Source: Roseiarcus sp.
GTDB taxonomy: Bacteria > Pseudomonadota > Alphaproteobacteria > Rhizobiales > Beijerinckiaceae
Direction of reading: 5' to 3'
DNA length: 5,358 nt
Assembly: GCA_030153205.1 (NCBI GenBank)
Contig: JASLHV010000420.1
Location: 1 to 5,358 of the forward strand
In this document: piece by piece, positions 1 to 5,358 of the stretch
How the letters are laid out: every line of letters begins with the position of its first letter
How positions within the stretch are numbered: position 1 is the first letter of the stretch
Program-made: the position numbers and the translations under genes
Notes under the pieces: model-generated
Seen by the model: the letters and a program-made list of their open reading frames with translations, nothing else
Databases searched by the model: none
Told to the model about the DNA's origin: nothing

Positions 1-5
1 CCTGG

Positions 6-284
6 ATGACGAAATGGGGCCCGCGCAAAGTGCGCGAAATCCCGCCGACGCTCGAGGAGGCCTTCGCCGCTGCTGAATGCCTCACTGAAGATTTCGATGA
101 GAAGATTGAAATCGCAGCGTCCCTCATGGGTTTGTCCGCCGAAGAGGCGCGCGCCCAGGCCGCCAAGCTTTCGGCGCGGCCGAGCGCTCGCCCGACAGTC
201 ATGACAGGCCGCGGACGCCCCGTCGTGGTGCAATACAAGCGACCGCGGATGACGCGCCCGACTCTTCCTGCGGCGCGAGGCTAA
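6..284 (+). CDS. Small hypothetical protein with basic Arg/Pro-rich C-terminal tail (start uncertain)
   Basis: I do not recognise this 92-residue protein. The sequence shows two halves. Residues 1-47 are mixed to acidic, with an acidic cluster around residues 27-35 (LTEDFDEKIE) and a probable helix at about 30-55. The last acidic residue is E47. Residues 48-92 contain 11 Arg/Lys and no Asp/Glu, with repeated RP pairs and a short hydrophobic VVVQY strand near 73-77. There is no signal peptide or membrane segment, so it is probably cytoplasmic. The stretch IAASLMGLSAEEARAQA (36-52) loosely resembles a helix-turn-helix in spacing. That and the basic tail could suit nucleic-acid binding, which is inference only. 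Only five bases precede the ATG and the frame is open leftward, so no ribosome binding site can be judged and the true start may lie upstream. It ends 98 bases before the ABC exporter on the same strand. Codon use matches the neighbours, which supports a real gene. Confidence 0.6.
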   Translation: MTKWGPRKVREIPPTLEEAFAAAECLTEDFDEKIEIAASLMGLSAEEARAQAAKLSARPSARPTVMTGRGRPVVVQYKRPRMTRPTLPAARG

Positions 285-382
285 TCCCTAACAGGCGATT
301 ACCGCTGAACAATTGGCGCGCTCGAGCCGTTTGGCGTGATTTACGGCTTTCCCCCCTCCGCGCTTGGCTTTAGCTAGAGCGG

Positions 383-2167
383 ATGCTCGACTTCTCGACC
401 CAGCGTTCTCCCATAGGCGCGATCGCCATGCTCGCGCGCCTTCAGCGAGATTACGGCTGGCCGCATAAATGGTCCTACGCCGCCGGCGCTGTTTTCCTCG
501 GCCTCGTCGCGGCCTCGACCGCCACGTCAGCTTGGCTTTTGAAGCCGGTGCTCAATGGCATGGCCAATGCCGAGCGCTTCGCGGATATGCGGTTTCTCGC
601 CTTCGCCGTGCTAGGCCTGTTCGTCTTGCGCGGCGCGTCCACGTATGGCGCGTTGGTTGTCCTATCGCGAGTCGGCAACAAGATCATCGCTGACGTCCAG
701 CGCCGCGTTTTCGATCATTTGATTCGCCAGAACATGCTGTTCTTTCAGGACCGGCATTCCAGCGAATTCGTCGCGCGACTGGCGCTTGCCGCCAACGGCG
801 TGCGCGACGCGCTGCAATTTGTCATTCAAGCAGTCGCCCGCGACGGACTGATGGTCGTGGCGCTGATCGGCGTGATGATCCTGCGGGATCCCCTTCTGGC
901 GATCTTAGCGCTTTGCGTGCTGCCTTTCGCGGCGATTTTCTTGAGCAGAGTGATCCGCCGGGTGCGCGCTTTCGCGCGCCGCTCCTTCGACGGTTCGACC
1001 AGCATCATGCAGACGATGAGCGAAACCGTTCTCGGCATGCGGATCGTCAAAGCGTTCAACCTCGAAGAGCCGATGCGCCAGCGCATGGCGACGGCAATCA
1101 AGGAGGTCGAGCGTTCGGCTAACCGCATCGCCGCTGGCGGCGCGCTTGCGACACTGATGGCCGATTCGCTCGCGGGCCTCGCGATCGGCTTTGCGATCTA
1201 TTACGGCTCGTGGCGCATCAGCGTTCATCATGGGGACGTCGGCTCTTTCGTCTCCTTTCTCGCCGCCTTGCTGATGGCCTATGAGCCCATCAAGCGGCTG
1301 GGACGGTTGAATGTCGACATCCAGAACGGCCTCGTCGGCGCGCGCCTGATCTATGAAGTGCTCGATGCGCCAGTGGCCGAGTCGCCGGAGGTTGTCCGGC
1401 CCAAACTCAAGATCGGCGCCGGCCGACTTGTGATCGAAAAAGCGCGTTTCGCTTTCCGGCCCGGCGAATGGGTGATCGACGGTCTCAACATTGTCGCCGA
1501 ACCGAACATGACGACGGCGCTGGTCGGCCCATCCGGGGGCGGCAAATCGACGATCCTCGGCTTGATTCAACGATTCTACGCCTTGCACGAAGGTCGGATC
1601 ACCATAGACGGCGAAGACATCGCCGCCGTGGACCTCGCCTCGCTGCGCGACAAGATCGCCTTCGTATCGCAGGACGTTTTTCTGTTCCGCGGCTCGATCC
1701 GCGACAATATCGCGCTCGGGCGACCCGGCGCGACTGAGGCTGAGATTATCGAGGCGGCGCGGCACGCGCATGCCCATGACTTCATCATGCAGTTCAGCGG
1801 CGGCTATAACACGAATGTCGGTGAGCATGGCGCGCAGCTCTCCGGCGGACAACGCCAACGAATTGCGATCGCCCGCGCCATTTTGAAGAATGCGCCGATT
1901 CTTCTGCTCGATGAACCAACCGCGGCCCTCGATTCAGAATCCGAGCGCGAGGTGCAGAAAGCTCTCGACGATTTGCGGATGGGCCGGACCACCTTGGTCG
2001 TCGCGCATCGCTTGCAGACGATCGTCGGCGCCGACCGGGTCTTCGTGATCGAAGCGGGCCGCGCGGTCGAGACGGGCGTCCATCGCGAGCTTATCGCCTC
2101 CAAAGGGGCTTATTATGCGTTCTTCGCGGCGCAATTCGGCGTGGGCACCGCGTTGCCGATGACGTGA
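383..2167 (+). CDS. MsbA-type lipid exporter: fused permease/ATPase ABC transporter
   Basis: This 594-residue half-transporter has the full type IV exporter layout and would act as a homodimer in the inner membrane. The membrane domain covers about residues 25-320, with hydrophobic segments near 31-53, 68-92, 146-166, 168-189, 252-275 and 286-304. The ATPase domain covers about 345-590. It has Walker A GPSGGGKST (382-390), Q-loop Q430, signature LSGGQ (486-490), Walker B ILLLDE (506-511), D-loop AALD (514-517) and H-loop H542. All catalytic residues are present. The A-loop aromatic appears to be Phe (F358) where Tyr is usual. MsbA-like stretches include GMRIVKAFNLEE (218-229) and AYEPIKRLGRLN (299-310). 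MsbA flips lipid A-core or related lipids across the inner membrane, but the substrate here is inferred; a glycolipid or polysaccharide precursor is also possible. The start is ambiguous: ATG 383 has only a purine stretch directly against it, while ATG 428 (M16) would give a more typical MsbA N-terminus. It converges on the ligase-like gene. Confidence 0.9.
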   Translation: MLDFSTQRSPIGAIAMLARLQRDYGWPHKWSYAAGAVFLGLVAASTATSAWLLKPVLNGMANAERFADMRFLAFAVLGLFVLRGASTYGALVVLSRVGNKIIADVQRRVFDHLIRQNMLFFQDRHSSEFVARLALAANGVRDALQFVIQAVARDGLMVVALIGVMILRDPLLAILALCVLPFAAIFLSRVIRRVRAFARRSFDGSTSIMQTMSETVLGMRIVKAFNLEEPMRQRMATAIKEVERSANRIAAGGALATLMADSLAGLAIGFAIYYGSWRISVHHGDVGSFVSFLAALLMAYEPIKRLGRLNVDIQNGLVGARLIYEVLDAPVAESPEVVRPKLKIGAGRLVIEKARFAFRPGEWVIDGLNIVAEPNMTTALVGPSGGGKSTILGLIQRFYALHEGRITIDGEDIAAVDLASLRDKIAFVSQDVFLFRGSIRDNIALGRPGATEAEIIEAARHAHAHDFIMQFSGGYNTNVGEHGAQLSGGQRQRIAIARAILKNAPILLLDEPTAALDSESEREVQKALDDLRMGRTTLVVAHRLQTIVGADRVFVIEAGRAVETGVHRELIASKGAYYAFFAAQFGVGTALPMT

Positions 2168-2175
2168 CGGCGGCG

Positions 2176-3402
2176 CTACAGGGTCGGCCGAGACAGCGTG
2201 GCGGCGGGGCGTTTCGTTCGATAGAGGCTATGAAACGCCGCTGCGGCCGAAATGGCGCTGACAGCGAGCATCGTCGCCCACCACATCTGCGAAAAATCGA
2301 CGGCTAAAAACGCCAAAGTGAGATCGGCCGAGAGCGCTGCGATCAGATAAGGCGCGATGCGTTGATCAAAGGCTCCGAGGGCGCGAAAGGCGAACCACGT
2401 CATCCCCGCGACGAGGGCGGCGCCGATCACGCCGCATTCGTACCAAAGCTCGAACAGAACGACGCGCGGCGTATGCGGCGGCAGCAAGCCATTTTCGACG
2501 CCTTTGATCGCCGCGTCGAAACCATGGCCGGTGAAAAGTCGCAGAGGGTCGTGCAAGAGAATATCGGCCGCCGCCGCGAGCGGAGGAAAGGGATCGCTCA
2601 ACGTGACGAGCTTGGCGTGATAATACCAACGCGCCAGCGCGGGCGCCACGGCCGGCGCGATCGGACAAAGCATGATGATCGCGGCCGCAAGCAATCCGAG
2701 GTCGGCAGCCGTCCGCTTAGTGTCCGAGATGGCGAAGGACAAGGCGAGCATTCCAATCAGCAACGCCGCCGCCGTGGCCACCGCCCCGATGGCGAAGGTG
2801 AAAGCCATAGCCGCGATCAAAAGCAGGCGCGCATAGCCGTTGCGCCCACGCGCCGCCAAACAGGCCATCGCCGGCCACATCAGAACGACAAGCGAAATAC
2901 CGGCTCTGCCGATGCGTCCGTCGTTAGGATCGGCGCCGGCGTGAGCCGCGAGCGCGACAACGATCAAGGCCAGCATCGCCACGGCGACGCCGGTTGGAAA
3001 AAGGTAGAGGTCACCCGCCCGCATGTGCTCGCGCATGCAAGCGACGGCGAGATAGGCGAGGAGCGCGGTTCCGAGGAGCTTACCGAGATGCTGTACGGCT
3101 GAGGAGGGGAACGGCGTCCAGGCGAGCGATAAAACCGTCCACACGATGAAAGCAAGAAGGCACCAAGCGATCCGCGAAGACAGCGGCTCTCGGATTCGCG
3201 CCATCGCGCCGCGGACGGGATCCAGCATCGCCGCAACGAGCAGCAGCGCAACGCCGATCGGGAAGAAAACGAAAATCGCCCGCGATGAAAGCGACTCCGC
3301 ACAAGGCGCGCCGATCGCCAATACGGCGTAGCCGAGCCTTTGCAACAGCCTGGCTGCGTCCGCCCCGGCGTCGGGAGGGCTTGTGCGAGCAATATCGACC
3401 AT
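2176..3402 (-). CDS. O-antigen ligase/polymerase-like multi-pass membrane protein
   Basis: This 408-residue protein is dominated by hydrophobic helices, roughly ten to twelve (about 23-38, 42-60, 78-95, 107-123, 134-154, 168-184, 190-207, 209-226, 233-257, 322-342, 350-368, 373-390). The family signal lies near the C-terminus: a large loop (about 258-318) with LFTGHGFDA (289-297), then LLPPHTPRVVLFELWYECG (306-324). This resembles the GHG...HPHN...LELWxElG pattern of WaaL/Wzy O-antigen ligases, with PPHT (308-311) in place of the usual HPHN. TVLSLAWTPFP (89-99) is also typical. Such proteins join or polymerise undecaprenyl-linked glycans on the periplasmic side. The donor, and whether it ligates or polymerises, cannot be read here. 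The open frame reaches back to 3564, but its first 54 residues are Arg/Gln-rich, not membrane-like, and would overlap ureD. ATG 3402 leaves a normal short cytoplasmic N-terminus. No strong ribosome binding site is visible. It is divergent from ureD and convergent with the exporter. Confidence 0.75.
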   Translation of the reverse strand: MVDIARTSPPDAGADAARLLQRLGYAVLAIGAPCAESLSSRAIFVFFPIGVALLLVAAMLDPVRGAMARIREPLSSRIAWCLLAFIVWTVLSLAWTPFPSSAVQHLGKLLGTALLAYLAVACMREHMRAGDLYLFPTGVAVAMLALIVVALAAHAGADPNDGRIGRAGISLVVLMWPAMACLAARGRNGYARLLLIAAMAFTFAIGAVATAAALLIGMLALSFAISDTKRTAADLGLLAAAIIMLCPIAPAVAPALARWYYHAKLVTLSDPFPPLAAAADILLHDPLRLFTGHGFDAAIKGVENGLLPPHTPRVVLFELWYECGVIGAALVAGMTWFAFRALGAFDQRIAPYLIAALSADLTLAFLAVDFSQMWWATMLAVSAISAAAAFHSLYRTKRPAATLSRPTL

Positions 3403-3518
3403 ATCTGCTTGGACTCGTTGGGACGACCCGTTTATACGGCGCCCACGCGGCCAACACTGTGGGCCCGCGGCAACACTGGCGCTGCAAATATGACCTCCAT
3501 CCGCTGGCCGCAGCCGCG
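3403..3518. promoter_or_regulatory. Divergent intergenic region between the ligase-like gene and ureD
   Basis: These 116 bases separate the start codons of two divergently transcribed genes, so promoters for both should lie here. For the ureD direction, TTGGAC (3409-3414) followed after 18 bases by TATACG (3433-3438) is a weak sigma-70-like pair. The -10 element matches the consensus at 4 of 6 positions and the -35 only in its first three. Transcription would then begin near 3445, placing the direct repeats at 3446-3478 within or next to the leader. I see no clear promoter for the opposite strand. Neither gene has a strong Shine-Dalgarno sequence. The promoter call is tentative. Confidence 0.35.
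3446..3478. repeat. Imperfect tandem direct repeat upstream of ureD (candidate operator)
   Basis: CGCGGCCAACACTG at 3446-3459 recurs as CGCGGCAACACTG at 3466-3478; the copies differ only by one extra C. The exact core CAACACTG starts at 3452 and 3471, a 19-base period close to two helical turns. Two same-face half-sites ahead of a gene suit binding of a dimeric regulator, but no known operator consensus (for example for NtrC) is recognised. Confidence 0.45.
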
Positions 3519-4346
3519 ATGAGCGAAGCGACCATTTCGCCTTTGCGCGCAAGAGGCGAGGCAAGGGCCTCCTTCTCTCGCATAGGCGCGACGACCAAGC
3601 CGGCGCGGGTCTTTGAGACTGGCGGCCTGCGACTGCGCTTTCCCAAGGCTACGGGCGCCTGCGAAGCCGTGCTGGTCAATACCGGCGGCGGCATGGCTGG
3701 AGGCGATCGCGCCGCAATCAACCTCACTTTGGCTGAGGGCGCGGACGTTCTGGCGACGACGCAGTCCGCCGAGAAGATTTATCGCGCCGAGACGGAAGCG
3801 ACGCGGGTCGAGACGCATCTGACGATCGGCGCCAATGCGTCCTTAAGCTGGATTCCGCAGGAGACGATTCTGTTCGATCGCGCCAATCTCGCGCGTCGGC
3901 TCGACGCCGATGTCGCGGGGGACGGGACGCTTCTCGCCATCGAATCCGTCGTCTTCGGACGCCTTGCCTCCGGCGAGGCGGAGATCACGGCGCGGCTTCA
4001 CGATCGCTGGCGGATTCGGCGCGACGGCAAGCTCGTCTTCGCCGACGAATTGCGGATCGAAAACGCGGCTACGGTACTGGAACGACCGGCTGTCGGACGC
4101 GGCGCGCGGGCTATTGCCTCTTTTTTGTTCATGGCGCCCGACACAGAGGCAGCCTTAGAGAAAATCCGCGCGGTCTTCGAGGCGCAAAGTTCAGGCGATG
4201 GCGCGCCGCTCGAAGCCGGCGCCAGCGCGCTTGACGGCTTCGTGGTCGCCCGCGCGCTATCGCCCGACCCTGGACGATTGCGCCGCTGCATCCTCGCCGT
4301 CATGATGGCGCTGAGGGGCTCGACAGCGCCGCGAGTCTGGCAATAG
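3519..4346 (+). CDS. ureD: Urease accessory protein UreD (UreH)
   Basis: UreD is a cytoplasmic chaperone that binds apo-urease and, with UreF and UreG, helps insert nickel into the active site held by UreC. The 275-residue product has the family's normal length and landmark motifs in order: LVNTGGGMAGGD (52-63), TTQSAEKIYR (80-89), WIPQETILFD (111-120), a GRLASGE segment (147-153), DRWRIRRDGKLVFADE (162-177), and the terminal LRGSTAPRVWQ typical of UreD ends. The open frame extends upstream to 3285, but that part is antisense to the ligase-like gene and not UreD-like. ATG 3519, giving MSEATISPL, places the motifs where expected. No Shine-Dalgarno sequence precedes it; the ATG overlaps the TGA of a possible 10-codon leader frame (3490-3522). 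It lies 53 bases upstream of ureAB on the same strand and is probably co-transcribed with it. It looks complete and intact. Confidence 0.95.
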   Translation: MSEATISPLRARGEARASFSRIGATTKPARVFETGGLRLRFPKATGACEAVLVNTGGGMAGGDRAAINLTLAEGADVLATTQSAEKIYRAETEATRVETHLTIGANASLSWIPQETILFDRANLARRLDADVAGDGTLLAIESVVFGRLASGEAEITARLHDRWRIRRDGKLVFADELRIENAATVLERPAVGRGARAIASFLFMAPDTEAALEKIRAVFEAQSSGDGAPLEAGASALDGFVVARALSPDPGRLRRCILAVMMALRGSTAPRVWQ

Positions 4347-4399
4347 GCCGGCGCCGCCTTTGCACCTCCTCATCCGCCCTCCAATCTCGGTCCTCGCCG
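4347..4399. other. ureD-ureAB spacer, pyrimidine-rich, no Shine-Dalgarno
   Basis: The spacer is a C/T-rich tract with no purine-rich ribosome binding site before ATG 4400. It contains GCACCTCCTC (4362-4371), which resembles the anti-Shine-Dalgarno end of 16S rRNA rather than its complement. I see no terminator or promoter, so ureD and ureAB are probably on one transcript. Confidence 0.4.
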
Positions 4400-5020
4400 A
4401 TGAACCTCACGCCACGCGAAAAAGACAGACTCCTCATCGCCATGGCTGCCGTGGTGGCGCGCCGGCGGCTCGAGAGAGGCGTGAAGCTGAACCATCCCGA
4501 AGCCGTGGCGCTGATCACTGATTTCGTCGTCGAAGGCGCGCGCGACGGACGCTCAGTCGCCGAACTCATGGAAGCCGGCGCTCATGTACTGACGGCCGCG
4601 CAAGTCATGGATGGCGTCGCCGAGATGATCCATGACATTCAGGTCGAGGCGACTTTCCCGGATGGGACGAAGCTCGTCACCGTGCATCACCCGATCCGCG
4701 ACTCGAAAGCCGCGCTGACGCCCGGCGAGGTCCTGGCCGAGCCTGGCGAAATCCTCATGAACCAGGATCGTGAGACGATCACGCTGGAAGTCGCCAATAC
4801 CGGCGACCGGCCCGTCCAGGTCGGCTCGCATTACCATTTCTTCGAGACCAACCCGGCGCTAAAATTCGACCGCGCCAAGACCAAGGGTTTCCGGCTCGAC
4901 ATTCCCGCGGGCACGGCGACGCGCTTTGAACCTGGCCAGACACGCGAGGTACGGCTGGTGGCGGTCGCCGGCAAGCGGCAGGTAATCGGTTTCCGCGGCT
5001 CTGTGATGGGTAAATTGTAG
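4400..5020 (+). CDS. ureAB: Urease gamma-beta fusion subunit (UreA and UreB in one chain)
   Basis: This encodes two of the three structural parts of urease, the nickel enzyme that hydrolyses urea to ammonia and carbamate. Residues 1-100 are a complete gamma subunit: MNLTPREKDRLL at the start, LNHPEAVALI (30-39), VMDGVAEMIHDIQVEATFPD (69-88) and the terminal HHPIR (96-100). A short linker follows (about 101-107, DSKAALT). Residues 108-206 are a complete beta subunit: PGEVL (108-112), NTGDRPVQVGSHYHFFETNP (133-152), LDIPAGTATRFEPGQTREVR (166-185) and GFRG (197-200), ending in VMGKL. There is no stop or frameshift between the parts. Fused gamma-beta chains are known (Helicobacter UreA and some other bacteria). 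At 206 residues, this one is shorter than the roughly 238-residue Helicobacter protein and lacks its C-terminal extension. The catalytic alpha subunit UreC, which holds the nickel ligands, is not encoded in the 338 bases downstream. The protein is cytoplasmic. Confidence 0.95.
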   Translation: MNLTPREKDRLLIAMAAVVARRRLERGVKLNHPEAVALITDFVVEGARDGRSVAELMEAGAHVLTAAQVMDGVAEMIHDIQVEATFPDGTKLVTVHHPIRDSKAALTPGEVLAEPGEILMNQDRETITLEVANTGDRPVQVGSHYHFFETNPALKFDRAKTKGFRLDIPAGTATRFEPGQTREVRLVAVAGKRQVIGFRGSVMGKL

Positions 5021-5119
5021 AGCTAAGCTCTTGGCCGCGCTTACTCGCCGGCGTACCTCATAAGACGTGTCCTAAGCCTGCGACGCCAGCCGCGGTTCCC
5101 AATTCATCGGAAAACCCAA

Positions 5120-5144
5120 GCTAGGGAATCGTTTCGAGCCTAGC
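5120..5144 (+). terminator. Candidate stem-loop after ureAB, possible weak terminator
   Basis: GCTAGG (5120-5125) pairs perfectly with CCTAGC (5139-5144). Inside the loop, TCG-TTT-CGA (5129-5137) can form a second short stem, giving a stacked hairpin with a small internal loop. It lies about 100 bases after the ureAB stop. No immediate U-run follows; T-rich sequence begins only about 20 bases later. It is therefore at best a weak intrinsic terminator, or just an RNA structure. Confidence 0.3.
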
Positions 5145-5150
5145 GCCCTC

Positions 5151-5200
5151 TTGAATATACACAATTTTATTGATAATTTATGTTAATTACTTAATTGATT
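5151..5200 (+). promoter_or_regulatory. AT-rich promoter-like island
   Basis: Bases 5154-5200 contain only 6 G/C in 47, in sharp contrast to the GC-rich surroundings. TTGATA (5170-5175) matches the -35 consensus at 5 of 6 positions, followed after 18 bases by ATTGAT (5194-5199). An alternative pair is TTGAAT (5151-5156) with TAATTT (5174-5179) after 17 bases. The -10 matches are only 3 of 6. TTAATT occurs twice with an 8-base period (5183 and 5191). It lies just upstream of the partial frame at 5232 and would suit a promoter for it. Confidence 0.4.
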
Positions 5201-5231
5201 CGCATTTTCAAGCCCGAAAGCAAAAGGCCGT

Positions 5232-5358
5232 ATGGTCATTGATTGCGCGCGCTTCCGCGCCAAGGGCGTTCGTACGCCCCTATCTTACACAAAGAGTTGG
5301 AGTTGTTGGCTCGTCCTCGCGGCATACTTTCTTCTCGCTAGCCTAAAAGTCTTCGCTG
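5232..5358 (+). CDS. Partial ORF at right edge with signal-peptide-like N-terminus, unrecognised
   Basis: From ATG 5232 the frame stays open for 42 codons to the window edge, so only the N-terminus is visible. It reads MVIDCARFRAKGVRTPLSYT for the first 20 residues, continuing with a hydrophobic stretch (about 24-42, SCWLVLAAYFLLASLKVFA). A basic first part (R7, R9, K11, R14, K21) before a hydrophobic core is the pattern of a signal peptide or membrane anchor. AAAAGG (5222-5227), four bases before the ATG, is the best Shine-Dalgarno-like match at any start in this window, though the spacing is short. The AT-rich island upstream could be its promoter. It does not resemble UreC, and no function can be assigned. 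The frame is short and its first codons cover two GC-rich hairpins (5247-5279), so it may not be coding. A competing 29-codon frame on the other strand looks less protein-like. Confidence 0.35.
   Translation, partial: MVIDCARFRAKGVRTPLSYTKSWSCWLVLAAYFLLASLKVFA

Larger units (their letters stand above)
5021..5231. other. Intergenic region after ureAB, no supported gene
   Basis: Both strands carry only very short frames here, and no ureC N-terminus can be found. The first about 130 bases have ordinary GC-rich composition and a hairpin at 5120-5144. Composition then changes abruptly to a very AT-rich stretch (5154-5200). The layout reads as the end of one transcription unit followed by the promoter region of another, which is inference. 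Confidence 0.5.

Noticed and set aside
325..348. Inverted repeat AGCCGT / ACGGCT between the small protein and the exporter
   Set aside because: Six-base stem with a 12-base loop, followed by only three T and then a C-run; not convincing as an intrinsic terminator.
905..1858. 317-codon open frame on the minus strand
   Set aside because: It is fully antisense to the clearly functional ABC exporter; its composition (rich in Arg, Asp, His, few hydrophobic blocks) is that of a GC-rich shadow frame with no recognisable motif.
2362..3102. 246-codon open frame on the plus strand
   Set aside because: It is antisense to the ligase-like membrane protein; its product is an Arg/Gly/Gln-rich string without domains, as expected opposite hydrophobic codons.
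3285..3518. N-terminal extension of ureD by 78 codons
   Set aside because: It overlaps the divergent gene and the intergenic region, and its Arg-rich sequence does not match UreD proteins, which normally start close to ATG 3519.
3403..3564. 54-codon N-terminal extension of the ligase-like protein
   Set aside because: It would overlap ureD, is basic and not membrane-like, and the membrane protein makes sense from ATG 3402.
3080..3727. 215-codon open frame on the minus strand spanning the ligase-like gene start and ureD
   Set aside because: It overlaps two real genes in other frames; low-complexity Arg/Ala/Ser product with no family resemblance.
5019..5031. Palindrome AGAGCTAAGCTCT over the ureAB stop
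   Set aside because: The arms are separated by one base, so a real RNA hairpin would keep only about four pairs; too weak for a terminator.
5072..5107. Eleven-codon minus-strand frame starting MNWEPRLASQA
   Set aside because: Too short, with no ribosome site or context to support it.

Overview
The window is GC-rich, strongly biased to G/C at third codon positions, and mostly protein-coding. Gene content (an MsbA-type exporter, an O-antigen-ligase-like membrane protein, and a urease cluster with fused gamma and beta subunits) points to a Gram-negative alphaproteobacterium. A Hyphomicrobiales methylotroph or methanotroph relative would fit, but that placement is an impression from protein style, not a search result.

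Layout, left to right. (1) 6-284 (+): a small unrecognised protein with an acidic first half and a basic Arg/Pro tail; its frame is open to the left edge, so its start may lie outside. (2) 383-2167 (+): a complete half-size ABC exporter of the MsbA lipid-flippase type. (3) 2176-3402 (-): a multi-pass membrane protein resembling O-antigen ligases/polymerases, converging on the exporter with only 8 bases between the stop codons. These two plausibly share a role in envelope glycolipid or polysaccharide export. (4) 3403-3518: a divergent intergenic region with an imperfect tandem direct repeat and a weak promoter candidate. (5) 3519-4346 (+): ureD, a urease accessory protein. (6) 4400-5020 (+): a single gene for the urease gamma and beta subunits joined in frame. 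(7) 5021-5358: the catalytic subunit gene ureC, commonly the next gene, does not begin here. Instead there is about 210 bases without a convincing gene, holding a hairpin (5120-5144) and a very AT-rich stretch (5154-5200). A candidate partial ORF with a signal-peptide-like segment then runs off the right edge.

UreD and UreAB belong to one pathway. UreAB contributes two of the three structural parts of the urea amidohydrolase, and UreD, with UreF and UreG, delivers nickel to the catalytic subunit. The remaining genes (ureC, ureE, ureF, ureG) must be elsewhere, probably to the right. I see no rRNA, tRNA, CRISPR array, insertion sequence or integrase. Nothing here is convincingly a new system. 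The least ordinary part is the break after ureAB, where the base composition changes abruptly and a new reading frame seems to start.
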